Shown: in pieces, positions 43,746-55,019 of the stretch
Numbering within the stretch: position 1 is the first letter of the stretch
Layout of the letters: each line of letters starts with the position of its first letter
Position numbers and translations under genes: made by a program
NCBI GenBank assembly: GCA_009920765.1
Contig: RFZJ01000015.1
Coordinates: 1 to 56,696 of the forward strand
Direction of reading: 5' to 3'
From: Planctomycetota bacterium
Lineage (GTDB): Bacteria; Planctomycetota; Planctomycetia; Gemmatales; Gemmataceae
DNA length: 56,696 bases
The notes under the pieces: model-generated
What the model was told of the DNA's origin: nothing
Database searches by the model: none
What the model saw: only the letters and a program-made list of their open reading frames with translations

Positions 43746-45947
43746 CTAAGGCTTCGTGATGATTTCAGGTTTTTCAAACCTTAACCCGGTGGAAGTCGGA
43801 GCACTGCTACTTGCTGCAACAGGCCTGATACCTGATTGGGTCGAGGCAGGGTTTAAATCTTTGGAGATATTGTTGCCATCGATTTTTGGTACCGGTATCA
43901 ACATGGGGTTCTTATTATCAGAAGATTTCTTCATTTCTTCTGGAACTTCAGGCGCATTTTTCAACAAAGCTGGAAGGCTTACTGCGCCATCGTTTGGAAT
44001 TTGTGGCAAGCCTGGGTCGCCATTTTCCGCATTAGGCGAATTATGCATCAAGGGGTTCTGGTGTTCTCTGATAACCAAAGCCTTGGTTCTTTCCCTGAAG
44101 TGTTCTACCGCCCTTACCTGTGCAACACCAGGCAGCGAACCTTCCGAAATCTGAACGTTATTATGCTTAAGGATCGTACCCTTGGCGAATTCAAAGTTGG
44201 CAAGGGCGATATTGTATTGCACAATTGCAGCATATTCATTGGCAAGTGAATCAGCCCAAAATCGTTGTGCTTCAAGAAGGATATCCACGGTATCACGGGT
44301 CCTGTTGCCTGCACCCTTGCCTGCAAGGAACTCTTGGAATCGAATCCTAAGTTGTTCTGCAAAAGCTTCCCGCTGAGCGCGTTGCACCCTGATCTGTTCA
44401 TAGGTGGTAAACACTTTACGGTAGGATTGCGATAGGAACCTTCCAGCCTTCAATTCCTGATCTTGTAAAACTTCATAGCTCTTAGAAAGTTCCAACCTTG
44501 CATTTCGAACATTTGCATGTTGCGATCTGAAACCGATTGGCACATTCATCCTTAAGCCAAGTGACCAGTTGTTGAACCTGTTTTCTGCAAGGTTTTTGAA
44601 GGCGTTGGTATTGCCAGCACCGTCCAGGGTACTTCCAATCGAGTTCGAATCATAGGTCGAAAGGAAACGCAGATCGGGCATCAAGGTGTTCTTGGCAAGA
44701 ATCAGATCCATCTGCTTCGTTTTAACTTCCTGGCGGGCGATGAACAATTCTGGTCTAAGTGTAAGAGATTCATCCAAAGCGGAATCCCAATCAGGCTCGA
44801 ATCTTGAAAGAGTGGGTGCATCGCTGGGAACCAATCTGGTAGAATCTTCAGCAGGCATACCCAAGAGAGCGCGAAGCTGTCTTTCATTTTCAAGAACTTT
44901 ATCCAAAGCCTCAAGACGTTGACCGCGGAACAACTCATACTGGCCACGGGTCTGTGCAAGATCTGCAAGCGTGATAGTACCAGCATCCAGTCTTGCTTTG
45001 CTGATTCTCCAAGCTTCATAGCCTTGGCGAAGAGCCTGCTCGCGGGCAAACAAGGTCCAGTAAGAACCATAAAGATTCCAATATGCATATTCCACATTCA
45101 GAACTTGATAATTGAGGTTTCGTTCAAATTCAGCTCGCTGTTGATCAAAGCGGATTCTGGTCACAAGAATACCTTCAGCGGCAGGCTGTCCACCCAATAC
45201 ACCAGGGGTGGTGATACTACCTGGATGCGAACTTCGCAATTGGTTGATCTCTACGCCATAACCCTGCAAAAGGGGCTGTTCAAACTGAAACTGCAGGGTA
45301 GGCCTGTAGTTCGGATTCACAAAGGCCGGAAGATTAGTGAACTGATAATCCGTCTTGAAGGTAATCCCTGCAACACCACCAGTAGGCAATGGTTTCAAGA
45401 TGGTTGAATTAAGCGAAGAATCCAAGGTTTCGATAGAGTTCAAACCACCTGAAGAAGTTACAAAATTATCAAGTGCGGTACCAATAGGACGATCGGTATT
45501 GTTCCAGTTGATACTAGATGTCCACACCGCATCAAACTTTGAAAGGGATTTTTCTATTTCATTACCAACAATCGCTGGCTCAAGCGCAAACACCCGTATT
45601 GCATCCGAACCACCAGCTCCCCTCCCTGTAAAACTCACCAAAGTATCTTGCCCAATACCTGGGAAGAGGGGATTTTGAAAACCTACCGTACCTTGTTCAA
45701 TTGCTATCGATACACTCTCGGCAAGCGAAATGTAACGAGGCTTTCTTTCAGGCTCGTTTACTGTGGGGGGCTTACTCATGGATTTGGTGATCGGCGCAAC
45801 TACTGCCGCGGGATCATTTTCCAAATTTGCTGGCATCAGGTTTTTATAATGCTCATAGTCAGCTTCCGCAAGGAAGAGGTTCTGCTTGCAACCACTCACT
45901 AAAGCAAGAAATAACGCGGTGCAAATAATTGCTGGTTTCAATTCCAT
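43746..45947 (-). CDS. TolC-family outer-membrane efflux lipoprotein
   Basis: I chose the ATG at 45947, giving a lipoprotein signal (LFLALVSGCKQN with the lipobox Cys); a start 13 residues earlier is also open. The roughly 733-residue protein carries TolC-type coiled coils and repeats: RISKARLDAGTITLADLAQTRGQYE, LLGMPAEDSTRL, LSLTLRPELFIARQEVKTKQMDLILAKNTLMPDLRFLS, and a NYQVLNVEYAYWNLYGSYW helix. Before them is a long N-terminal beta-rich part (about 80-270) and after them a disordered Pro/Ser tail. It should form an outer-membrane channel. Its strand and position upstream of the three adaptors suggest they share it. Confidence 0.88.
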   Translation of the reverse strand: MELKPAIICTALFLALVSGCKQNLFLAEADYEHYKNLMPANLENDPAAVVAPITKSMSKPPTVNEPERKPRYISLAESVSIAIEQGTVGFQNPLFPGIGQDTLVSFTGRGAGGSDAIRVFALEPAIVGNEIEKSLSKFDAVWTSSINWNNTDRPIGTALDNFVTSSGGLNSIETLDSSLNSTILKPLPTGGVAGITFKTDYQFTNLPAFVNPNYRPTLQFQFEQPLLQGYGVEINQLRSSHPGSITTPGVLGGQPAAEGILVTRIRFDQQRAEFERNLNYQVLNVEYAYWNLYGSYWTLFAREQALRQGYEAWRISKARLDAGTITLADLAQTRGQYELFRGQRLEALDKVLENERQLRALLGMPAEDSTRLVPSDAPTLSRFEPDWDSALDESLTLRPELFIARQEVKTKQMDLILAKNTLMPDLRFLSTYDSNSIGSTLDGAGNTNAFKNLAENRFNNWSLGLRMNVPIGFRSQHANVRNARLELSKSYEVLQDQELKAGRFLSQSYRKVFTTYEQIRVQRAQREAFAEQLRIRFQEFLAGKGAGNRTRDTVDILLEAQRFWADSLANEYAAIVQYNIALANFEFAKGTILKHNNVQISEGSLPGVAQVRAVEHFRERTKALVIREHQNPLMHNSPNAENGDPGLPQIPNDGAVSLPALLKNAPEVPEEMKKSSDNKNPMLIPVPKIDGNNISKDLNPASTQSGIRPVAASSSAPTSTGLRFEKPEIITKP

Positions 45948-46207
45948 GACCATTAGACCCCAAAGTTTAGTGCTGATTTTCAACACCTTAATTTCATATC
46001 CCTAGCTAGGTCTGAATGCATTAATTAAAATGCAAACAAGATTCGCCAATAACTTTATCGGCGGTTCCGGTTACAAAAGTTAGGAAACTTCTAGGGGTTA
46101 TGACTTTTTTAGCGATCTTAAGGATAAGAAGGGTAATTCAGGCAGGCAAGGCTTATGTTAAAAAGACCCTACCAGCAAAAATCGGAAAAATAACTCGACT
46201 TGGCAGT

Positions 46208-46543
46208 TTAAAGCCTGTTCGGATCTTCAGGATTCCACCTTGGTGATATCCCAACATACTTCATCCCAAGCAGTTTCTTGATAGCTGCCCACTCTCCAAC
46301 ATCATTGCCTTCAGCTTGATGGCCAATGTACTGCAGCAAGTAACCAACAAAAATAGCACCAACACCCCAATACCATTCATAAAGAAACAATAACGGAATG
46401 CCTGCAACTGCAACTGGAATTCCAACCATGTGGATTGCAAAATTGAAGGGTAGCTGGTGCCTTAGCATCCAGTTCCCCAGCCTTCTTTTTATAAAAGGTA
46501 AAAAACCTTTTTTATCTGTTGAAAGTGGTGCTTGATTAGACAT
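46208..46543 (-). CDS. Mpo1-like (DUF962) membrane protein
   Basis: The 111-residue protein has two or more membrane helices and the Mpo1/DUF962 pattern: FNFAIHMVGIPVAVAG, GVGAIFVGYLLQYIGHQAEGNDVGEW. In yeast Mpo1 is a dioxygenase acting in fatty-acid alpha-oxidation and needs conserved His residues; the IHMVG and IGHQAEGN His residues are present. A ribosome-binding site (AGAGGGG) precedes the ATG. It lies 41 bases after argS in the same direction and may share its transcript. Confidence 0.85.
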   Translation of the reverse strand: MSNQAPLSTDKKGFLPFIKRRLGNWMLRHQLPFNFAIHMVGIPVAVAGIPLLFLYEWYWGVGAIFVGYLLQYIGHQAEGNDVGEWAAIKKLLGMKYVGISPRWNPEDPNRL

Positions 46544-46584
46544 TGTTTAACCCCTCTTAAAACCATACCACTCATTTTAAACTA

Positions 46585-48261
46585 TTACATTTTCTCGAGC
46601 ACACTTATGCCCAATAATTCCAATCCCTGCTTCAATACCCTGGCAGTTAAATCACATAGCAGCAACCTGCTTTGCCTGATCTCCTCATTTGGGGCTTTTA
46701 ATACTGGGCAATTCTGAAAGAACACGCTGTAAGCTTTTGCCAAGTCCCAAAGGTATAAAGTTATCTGGCTTGGTTTGTTATCAACCAAAGATAGGGTAAG
46801 AGCTTCTTCAAAGCGGAAAAGTTGCAATGCCAACCCCCGCTCTTCTGCAGTTTCAAGAAGAACAGGAATGGACGAATTTCGATAGTCATCCGGGTTAAAC
46901 CCGCCCTTTCTAAATATGCTTCGATTTCTTGCGTAGGCGTATTGCATGTAAGTTGCAGTATTGCCTTCCATAGCCATCATTTTTTCCCAATTGAATACGT
47001 AATCACTGGTCCGGTTTTGGCAAAGATCTGCATATTTCACTGCACCGATCCCCACCACCTCACCCACTCTGTTTAAATCCTCGAGGCTTTCTTTGCTTTG
47101 AGTTTCACCTTCCTGATGATAAGCAGCCTGATACACTTCTTTTGCCAGTCTTACCGCTTCGTGTTCTAGGCGCGTTTGCTGCCCAAGCCATTGATGAGCG
47201 ATCTGGAACAATTGGGAAAAATGCAACGATTGCCTTGAATCCACAACGTAAAGAATGGCATCAGGGTGCCATCGCTCAACCCGATACTGAATGGTGGCCA
47301 GATCGGTAGTCATATAAGTAAATGCACCATCCGATTTTCGCACCAAGGCAGGAGTAGAGTCCTCGGTTAGGAAAATCGCAAGCGCTCCTTCACTTTCACG
47401 GGCTAACCCTGAAGCTGAAAGATCCTGAACCACTTTATTTAAAAAAGGCTGATAAAAACTTTCCCCGTAAGTATAATCAAACCGTACCCCAAGCCTTTGG
47501 TAAATAAGATCAATCTCACTCAGACAAACAGGCATGAACTTCCGCCAAAGTTCCAGATTGGTTTGATCCCCCTTGTGCATTTTTGCAGTTTCATCCCTGC
47601 ATGCATTTTGCACAGGATCAACAACCCCCTTGGCTATCTCTTCTGCCGTTTTAAACAACTTCCTTACTTCAACATAAAGTCTTGCCAATTCTTTTACAGG
47701 CTCTCGCTTAAATGCTTCTTCATCAAGCATATGCTTGTATCCATAAAGGATAATACCAAATTGGGTGCCCCAATCCCCCAGATGATTATCAGTAATAACC
47801 GTGTGACCAAAAAAGCGAAGGGTTCGTGCCAGGCTATCACCCAGAATGGTACTTCGAAGATGCCCCACATGCATGGGTTTCGCAACATTAGGCGAGCTAA
47901 AATCAATTACAAAAGTTTTAACTTTAGCCGGCTGAAGCACACCAAGTCTTGGGTCTGCAGCCATCTCCTGAATTTTTCCTGCAAGCCATTGAGGCTTTAT
48001 GCGCAAATTCAAAAAGCCGGGTCCCGCAATTTCGACAGGCTCCAAAAACTCGGGAAGAGCAAAGAATTCAACAATCTTTTCAGCAACTTTTCGGGGAGGA
48101 ATTTTGGCTTCTTTTGCCAAACCCATGGAACCATTGAACTGGTAGTCCCCAAACTTTGAATCTGTGGATGCCCGGATTTGCGACAGTATATCCACCGAAG
48201 CAAAACCTGCCTTGCCTAATGCTTCTTCCAGATATGTAGAAATAAATAAAGGAAAATTCAT
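46585..48261 (-). CDS. argS: Arginyl-tRNA synthetase with internal deletion
   Basis: ArgS charges tRNA(Arg). The 558-residue protein has the N-terminal Add1 domain, the class I HIGH motif (SSPNVAKPMHVGHLRSTILGD), DNHLGDWGTQFG, YVVDSRQSLHFSQLF, AVKYADLCQNRTSDYVF and ATYMQYAYAR, with a normal C-terminal anticodon domain. But between RLEH and EAVRLAKEVY the family normally has about 29 residues (the VxFGTVLGxDGKPFKTRSG type segment), which contain the KMSKS-equivalent catalytic loop. It is absent here, in frame. Such an enzyme should be inactive, so either a deletion in the assembly or another argS copy must exist. Upstream neighbour is rsfS. Confidence 0.93.
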   Translation of the reverse strand: MNFPLFISTYLEEALGKAGFASVDILSQIRASTDSKFGDYQFNGSMGLAKEAKIPPRKVAEKIVEFFALPEFLEPVEIAGPGFLNLRIKPQWLAGKIQEMAADPRLGVLQPAKVKTFVIDFSSPNVAKPMHVGHLRSTILGDSLARTLRFFGHTVITDNHLGDWGTQFGIILYGYKHMLDEEAFKREPVKELARLYVEVRKLFKTAEEIAKGVVDPVQNACRDETAKMHKGDQTNLELWRKFMPVCLSEIDLIYQRLGVRFDYTYGESFYQPFLNKVVQDLSASGLARESEGALAIFLTEDSTPALVRKSDGAFTYMTTDLATIQYRVERWHPDAILYVVDSRQSLHFSQLFQIAHQWLGQQTRLEHEAVRLAKEVYQAAYHQEGETQSKESLEDLNRVGEVVGIGAVKYADLCQNRTSDYVFNWEKMMAMEGNTATYMQYAYARNRSIFRKGGFNPDDYRNSSIPVLLETAEERGLALQLFRFEEALTLSLVDNKPSQITLYLWDLAKAYSVFFQNCPVLKAPNEEIRQSRLLLCDLTARVLKQGLELLGISVLEKM

Positions 48262-48322
48262 GATGGGATCGGTTGTTTCATTTCACATAAAACTTAAAAA
48301 TCTTGAATGCATTAACGCTAAT

Positions 48323-48709
48323 CTAGTCTTGTTTCCAGTCGATTCGTGTGGCATCAGCCCACAATTCTTCCAATGAATAATAAAACCTCGCATCTTTATC
48401 AAATATATGAACTACCACATCGCCGTAATCCTGCACCACCCAACGACTGGCTTCATAGCCTTCAAGGCCTATCCTTTTATCGCCAGCTTTTTTCATGCGC
48501 TCGTCAATTTCTTCAGCAATGTTATGTATCTGCCTTCTGCTTGCACCCGTGGAAATTACAAAATAATCGTAAAGAGGCGTGATTTTCCTCATGTCCAAAA
48601 CGAGTATATCCTTTGCTTTGTTTTCATTAGCGGTTCGGGCACAAATCAGCGCACGATCCAACGATCCTGGCATTTCCATCCTGATTTCCTTTGTGAGTTC
48701 CGTATTCAA
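48323..48709 (-). CDS. rsfS: Ribosomal silencing factor RsfS
   Basis: RsfS binds ribosomal protein uL14 and blocks subunit joining in starvation. The 128-residue protein shows DILVLDMRKITPLYDYFVISTG, SRRQIHNIAEEIDERMKK, EGYEASRWVVQDYGDVVVHIFD and ARFYYSLEELWADA, all typical, and normal length. The gene is 61 bases upstream of argS on the same strand and divergent from the MFS gene. Confidence 0.96.
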   Translation of the reverse strand: MNTELTKEIRMEMPGSLDRALICARTANENKAKDILVLDMRKITPLYDYFVISTGASRRQIHNIAEEIDERMKKAGDKRIGLEGYEASRWVVQDYGDVVVHIFDKDARFYYSLEELWADATRIDWKQD

Positions 48710-48993
48710 AAAAGAGGCTCCTCTTAAAAAACTTGTTGTTCATGTCAAGTTTCCACGATTTTATAGGCTTCCTCTTAACAATCATTTTCACTTTAAAACC
48801 TTGATAATTCAATCATCATACAAGAAACTTCTATAAATAATTGCTTTTTGTCTGCCTATAAGCCGAAATTGATCAAAAAGCCTGCCTCTTTAACCCTAAT
48901 CCTTAAAGTCGTATTTAAAGAGAATATTTAAATACACTCTTCAAAACAATTCATGCTAAATTATTTCGATAGGTTTAACTCACCGGATATTAT

Positions 48994-50250
48994 ATGAGCA
49001 ATAACGGCGTTTCAGCAAATAAAGCGTGGATAGTTTGTGGTTTGCTTCTACTTGCAACCATGATTAATTACATGGACAGGCTTACCCTCAACCAAACTAT
49101 CAGCCGTATCATGGTCGATTTTGAATTTCAAAAAGATTTCTACGGAAAAATAGAAGGAGTGTTCGGCCTGGCATTTGCCGTTGGCGCTATCACCACGGGC
49201 TTGATTGTCGACAAAGTTTCAGTCAAATTCCTCTACCCCCTCATGGTATTTTTCTGGTCTCTTTCGGGCTTTATGACGGGACTGGCCCGCGATAAAGATG
49301 AATTGTTATATTGCAGGGCGGCCCTTGGCTTTTTCGAAGCTGCAAACTGGCCCTGCGCTCTTGTAACCACTCAAAGGCTTCTAGCACCGTCCAAACGAAC
49401 CATGGGAAACAGCATCCTCCAAAGCGGGGCTGCCATGGGCGCTGTCATCACTCCCAGATTATTATGGATCCTCCTTTGGAGTATCGTCACAAATGATATC
49501 TCCCTCCATGCCAGCGATGAATCTTTCGCTTCAGAAAACTCAAAATCAAGCTTTCGGGCAATGTTCGAAATCTTGTCTGATCGACGGTTCTGGATTCTTC
49601 AACTGATGGTTCTTGCAATTAATTCAACCTGGCATTTTCTCAGAGCTTGGCTGCCATTATATTTAAGGGAAGCACATGGCTACTCTGAATCCGAGGTGAA
49701 TTGGTTTTCTTCAGGATATTATCTTGCATCCGATGCAGGCGCACTCACTGCTGGATTTCTAACTTTGTTCCTGGTCAGCAAGGGGGTAAGTGTTATCAAC
49801 TCCAGAAAATGGGTATATGGTTTCTTTTCATTCTTCACCCTGCTTAGCATCCCCGCGGCCTTCATGCCTTCAGGGCCATTATTTCTTGCCGTTTTAATCA
49901 TGATTGGATTTTCCACCCTCGCACTTTTCCCCAGCTATTATTCCTTTAGCCAAGATCTTACCGTTAAACATCAAGGGAAAATTACCGGAGCATTAGGCAG
50001 CTTGAATTGGGTGGGAATGTTTGTGATGCAAATCAGTGCAGGCTATTTAATTCAAAGGACAGAAAACAACTACTTCGTTGGCTTTATGAACAATGGTATT
50101 GCTTTAGAAGAAGCTCGAAAACTTGCGCAAGGGCAGGCTTACACATGGGGTATTATCATTGCCGGCATTCCGCCGATTCTCGCCTTAACTGCACTGCATT
50201 TTTTCTGGTACGAAAAAAACAAATCAAACCAGGCACCCGCATCTAACTGA
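48994..50250 (+). CDS. MFS (hexuronate/ExuT-like) transporter with a probable internal deletion
   Basis: The 418-residue protein has MFS signatures: MINYMDRLTLNQTI at TM1, GLIVDKVSVKF between TM2 and TM3, LGFFEAANWPCALVTTQRLL at TM4, and FWILQLMVLAINSTWHFLRAW at TM7. The family is the anion:cation symporters that import sugar acids such as hexuronates. Only about 11 membrane segments can be counted. After SGAAMGAVITP the sequence jumps to RLLWILLWSIVTND, which looks like the end of TM6; the usual WRxPFxVIG loop and part of TM5/TM6, about 30 residues, are missing in frame. The carrier may be non-functional. Its end is three bases from the end of the facing GT39-like gene. Confidence 0.85.
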   Translation: MSNNGVSANKAWIVCGLLLLATMINYMDRLTLNQTISRIMVDFEFQKDFYGKIEGVFGLAFAVGAITTGLIVDKVSVKFLYPLMVFFWSLSGFMTGLARDKDELLYCRAALGFFEAANWPCALVTTQRLLAPSKRTMGNSILQSGAAMGAVITPRLLWILLWSIVTNDISLHASDESFASENSKSSFRAMFEILSDRRFWILQLMVLAINSTWHFLRAWLPLYLREAHGYSESEVNWFSSGYYLASDAGALTAGFLTLFLVSKGVSVINSRKWVYGFFSFFTLLSIPAAFMPSGPLFLAVLIMIGFSTLALFPSYYSFSQDLTVKHQGKITGALGSLNWVGMFVMQISAGYLIQRTENNYFVGFMNNGIALEEARKLAQGQAYTWGIIIAGIPPILALTALHFFWYEKNKSNQAPASN

Positions 50251-50253
50251 TTA

Positions 50254-51885
50254 CTAACTTTCAGGGACCTCATACACCAACACTGTAGAATTCACGCCTT
50301 TACGCCTACAGGGCCAATCATAAACCACTTTGCCTTTTTGCGCTTTCAAAGATTCTTCATCCTGCGTCTGCAATCGAAGATGGGGATTCGAAGATCTCTC
50401 CACAACCACATACTTAACCCTTGGATTAGAAGCAACCAAATCTGATTTCCCTTCCAAAAACACTTTACCTGCATAAAAATGCGACCAGCAAAACGCATCT
50501 TCCACTGAATCACCTTCCTTACAATTGATCGCAAGCCATTTCCCAACCTGCTTAAACCCCTCGCGATTGTAATGCAATGTCTCCATGCTTTTGTAAACCG
50601 AAGGCATTAACAACAGGATCAACAGAACCGAAACATTATTCATTCTATTCAAAACACCTCTCAACCACGATTCTTTAAAAAACAAAACAACAACATCGCC
50701 CAATACCACTCCACCATAAGCCGTCCAGACGACCACCAGCATCAACGCCAGCATTGCATGCCTTTCTGAAAGATACCCCATCACCAATGCGACCCGATAA
50801 AAAGCTACGTTTAAAACAAAGAAAGTTAAAACAACAACAAGAACACCGGGCTTTAACCACCGATCCCTGGGCATCATAAACATACCCACCAATGCAAACG
50901 CACAACCAAGGTAATTCAATCCTTTGAGATACGAATCCCCGAGCACCATAAACGACCACATCAACCTTGCCGTAGGGCTTTTATCCTCACCCTCCCACCA
51001 ACTAGCAAACAACGGCGCTTGATCAAAAATCCCCACCATCAACTCTGGCGCATCAAGCAAAGCCAATCTGTCATCAGTTTCCATCGGCAAAACAGCAATT
51101 TTCTCGAGTATTTTCTGCCCAGTGGGCTTTGTGGTCAATTTTCCAATCGTCATCATAAATGGCAACGCCAACATCAAAAACCCTAGCATCACCCCAGCCA
51201 AACCTGTTACCATTTTCATTTTGGATTTCGAATCATTAAACTTCCCTAACAAGATATTTCCCAACATCACCACAAAACATGCGAATACAATTATCATCCC
51301 CTCAGGCCTAACCAAATAAGCACACGCAGAAAACAATCCTGCTAAAAACCAAGTAGTCAATCGACCAGTTTTAAACGCCACCAAGATACAAGCCAGGGCA
51401 CAAGACGCAAAAAACAAAAACATCCCCTCTGACAATCCATCCCCCAACACCTTGCTAATCGCAGGCAAAAATTCAAATAACAATACCGACCAAATCGCAA
51501 CCTTGATGTTGAAAATTTCAAATGCCAAGTAGAACAGTGGAAGCACTAACAACACACTAAAAAAAGAAGAAACCAACTGGCTGCTTAGTTGATACGCAAA
51601 GGGTAAATCCGAACCTACAAAGTACCGAACCGGCTTGCTTACAAGATGAATTGCCAAAGGAAATCCCGGATGTTGCTGCGCATCTTTAATGACTGCATTC
51701 CAATCGTCAGAGTTTTCAAGAAGCCAGGCATAGCGAATAAAACCAATGCTATCCCGCGCTGCTACTTCCGTATGAGTTATTTGCCACGCCCTCAACCCCA
51801 CAACTAATATCATCAAGACAAACAAGATAAACACTTGCTGCTTTCCCGATAACACCGCTTTGTCTGCTACCATTTGATTGCACAT
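50254..51885 (-). CDS. Multi-spanning membrane glycosyltransferase-like protein (GT39/ArnT type)
   Basis: I chose the ATG at 51885 because the first 11 residues of the longer open frame start at a TTG. The roughly 543-residue protein has about ten membrane helices. Near the N-terminus is VAARDSIGFIRYAWLLEN, the position where dolichyl/undecaprenyl-phosphate-mannose transferases carry an acidic residue pair in the first outside loop, and later HPGFPLAIHLVSKPV and FEFLPAISKVLGDGLSEGMF. A soluble C-terminal part follows. It probably transfers a sugar from a lipid carrier to protein or lipid. Family assignment is by topology and loop pattern, so moderate. Confidence 0.72.
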   Translation of the reverse strand: MCNQMVADKAVLSGKQQVFILFVLMILVVGLRAWQITHTEVAARDSIGFIRYAWLLENSDDWNAVIKDAQQHPGFPLAIHLVSKPVRYFVGSDLPFAYQLSSQLVSSFFSVLLVLPLFYLAFEIFNIKVAIWSVLLFEFLPAISKVLGDGLSEGMFLFFASCALACILVAFKTGRLTTWFLAGLFSACAYLVRPEGMIIVFACFVVMLGNILLGKFNDSKSKMKMVTGLAGVMLGFLMLALPFMMTIGKLTTKPTGQKILEKIAVLPMETDDRLALLDAPELMVGIFDQAPLFASWWEGEDKSPTARLMWSFMVLGDSYLKGLNYLGCAFALVGMFMMPRDRWLKPGVLVVVLTFFVLNVAFYRVALVMGYLSERHAMLALMLVVVWTAYGGVVLGDVVVLFFKESWLRGVLNRMNNVSVLLILLLMPSVYKSMETLHYNREGFKQVGKWLAINCKEGDSVEDAFCWSHFYAGKVFLEGKSDLVASNPRVKYVVVERSSNPHLRLQTQDEESLKAQKGKVVYDWPCRRKGVNSTVLVYEVPES

Positions 51886-53601
<1,716 letters not shown>

Positions 53602-53614
53602 AAGCCTGCCTTAT

Positions 53615-53836
53615 ATGGCGACAAAGCTTCTTTTTGGGCTGACAATTCTATTGGGGTCCCTAACCATGATTGCTGGTATTATCAGCCTGGTGGGACCTCA
53701 ACTGCTTAATCTATTGCATTTGCAATTCTTATCAGACAGAGGTTTAGCACGTATCCTTATCGGGTGTGGAATTGGACTTATTGCAACTGCTTTTGTTTTT
53801 TTCAAAACCAACCGATTCAAGCAGGAAGAACAATAA
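53615..53836 (+). CDS. Small two-helix membrane protein
   Basis: I chose the ATG at 53615; the frame is open farther back to 53567, inside the end of eno. The 73-residue product has two hydrophobic segments (LLFGLTILLGSLTMIAGIISLVG and ILIGCGIGLIATAFVFF) and a basic, hydrophilic tail (KTNRFKQEEQ). No family recognised. It is 13 bases after the enolase stop and one base before the next ATG, so it sits in a transcription unit with eno and the next membrane protein. Confidence 0.65.
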   Translation: MATKLLFGLTILLGSLTMIAGIISLVGPQLLNLLHLQFLSDRGLARILIGCGIGLIATAFVFFKTNRFKQEEQ

Positions 53837-53837
53837 C

Positions 53838-54404
53838 ATGGACTTCCTCTTTGAAGGCAGATTTACGATTTATGGTGGATTAATATTGACCTGGGTGGGA
53901 CTTTTCATCATTTGGACTTTCTCCAAATTCAACCATTTCTCCAAGACCACCATGACAATTGCTTTTCTAATTATAGGTTATGGGGTTTTGGACAAAACAA
54001 TTGTTACCGACAAGGAAAATGCAGAAATAGTGCTTAAAAGCATAAGCAAAGAAATAAAACAAGGTTCGATTAATTTTGCTCTAAAACATCTGGATGAACG
54101 TTTCATCACTGCAAAAGGGACAGATTTAAAATCTTTCGAAACCTGGTTAACCAGAAATCAGGCTGATAAATTGGTAAAAGATATCATTTTCTGGGATATC
54201 GAAAACATCAGTTCAGGTAATGAAAAAAAAACCTGCAAGATATCTTGCATGGTTAAAATAAAAGGCGATTGGGGTGGATTTCAAGAAGCTATATATCGAG
54301 TAGAATTCTTGTTTCAAACCAGAAAAGATCGGATACCAACAATTTTATCATTTCAGGTTTTCGACCCTGTCAATCAAAACAATCGACTGGAAATAGGAAT
54401 ATGA
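53838..54404 (+). CDS. Membrane-anchored protein of unknown function
   Basis: The ATG at 53838 is one base after the previous stop. The 188-residue product has two N-terminal membrane segments (YGGLILTWVGLFIIWTF, TMTIAFLIIGYGVL) and a soluble domain of about 130 residues that alternates helices and beta strands: EIVLKSISKEIKQGSINFAL, ERFITAKGTDLKSFETWL, KKTCKISCMVKIKGDWGG and a final RIPTILSFQVFDPV. The soluble part looks like an NTF2-like fold, which is a guess from secondary structure. Its 3' end faces the small lipoprotein gene. Confidence 0.65.
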   Translation: MDFLFEGRFTIYGGLILTWVGLFIIWTFSKFNHFSKTTMTIAFLIIGYGVLDKTIVTDKENAEIVLKSISKEIKQGSINFALKHLDERFITAKGTDLKSFETWLTRNQADKLVKDIIFWDIENISSGNEKKTCKISCMVKIKGDWGGFQEAIYRVEFLFQTRKDRIPTILSFQVFDPVNQNNRLEIGI

Positions 54405-54443
54405 GGGCTAGCATAAAGCTTCACCCTCATTCATTCCGATTTA

Positions 54444-54698
54444 TTACTTCTGCTGAATGACCTTGATTGGGGGCGGTTCAGAATAACGCGATACAACAGG
54501 CGCACTAATGCTTCCCATTTCGCACGAATCACAGGCCCCGCCACCAGCTTGCATTGCTGCGCCACCGTGCCTGTAATTCTTATCTGCATGGATCAAATAG
54601 CCCCAAGGTTTAAAGGTCAAACCTACGCGGTGTCCATTACACCCTGACAGTAAAAAGATTGTACAAAATCCAGCAATCATCAATGATCTAATACTCAT
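54444..54698 (-). CDS. Small lipoprotein with Cys pair
   Basis: The 84-residue protein has a clear lipoprotein signal (FCTIFLLSGCNG, lipobox Cys about residue 20) and a mature part containing RHGGAAMQAGGGACDSCEMG with a CxxC pair, ending in a Pro-rich stretch. No family recognised. Expected to be anchored in the membrane facing the periplasm. The next minus-strand gene upstream is a second small lipoprotein, 321 bases away. Confidence 0.65.
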   Translation of the reverse strand: MSIRSLMIAGFCTIFLLSGCNGHRVGLTFKPWGYLIHADKNYRHGGAAMQAGGGACDSCEMGSISAPVVSRYSEPPPIKVIQQK

Positions 54699-55019
54699 GG
54701 CAGCCTCCTCAAATTTGAATTAATCCTGAATAATTCAGAATTTATCTCACACCTTTGATTCCTTTAGTTATTAAAAATAACTTCGGAATCACACCCAGAA
54801 GGAACTAATATTCCTTAAATCTCACTAAAAGGAATATGCAGCCCAACTTGGCAGGTGCAAGCAATCTTTCGATTGCAAAGTCGAAGAGTGGCTATAAAAA
54901 GTTTGAACAATTACGATTGTGCAGATTCTAAGGAGTGAAAGTCTTTTCTGATCAAAGGAAAAGACCTAAACTAGTTCAGAATCCAAAATCGGTAACCCAA
55001 ACTGCCATGCTCTTTTTAA
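54699..55019. other. Non-coding gap between two lipoprotein genes
   Basis: About 320 bases without a credible ORF. It contains a small hairpin, GCAATC (54861-54866) and GATTGC (54871-54876) with a 4-base loop; no T tract follows on either strand. Confidence 0.55.
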
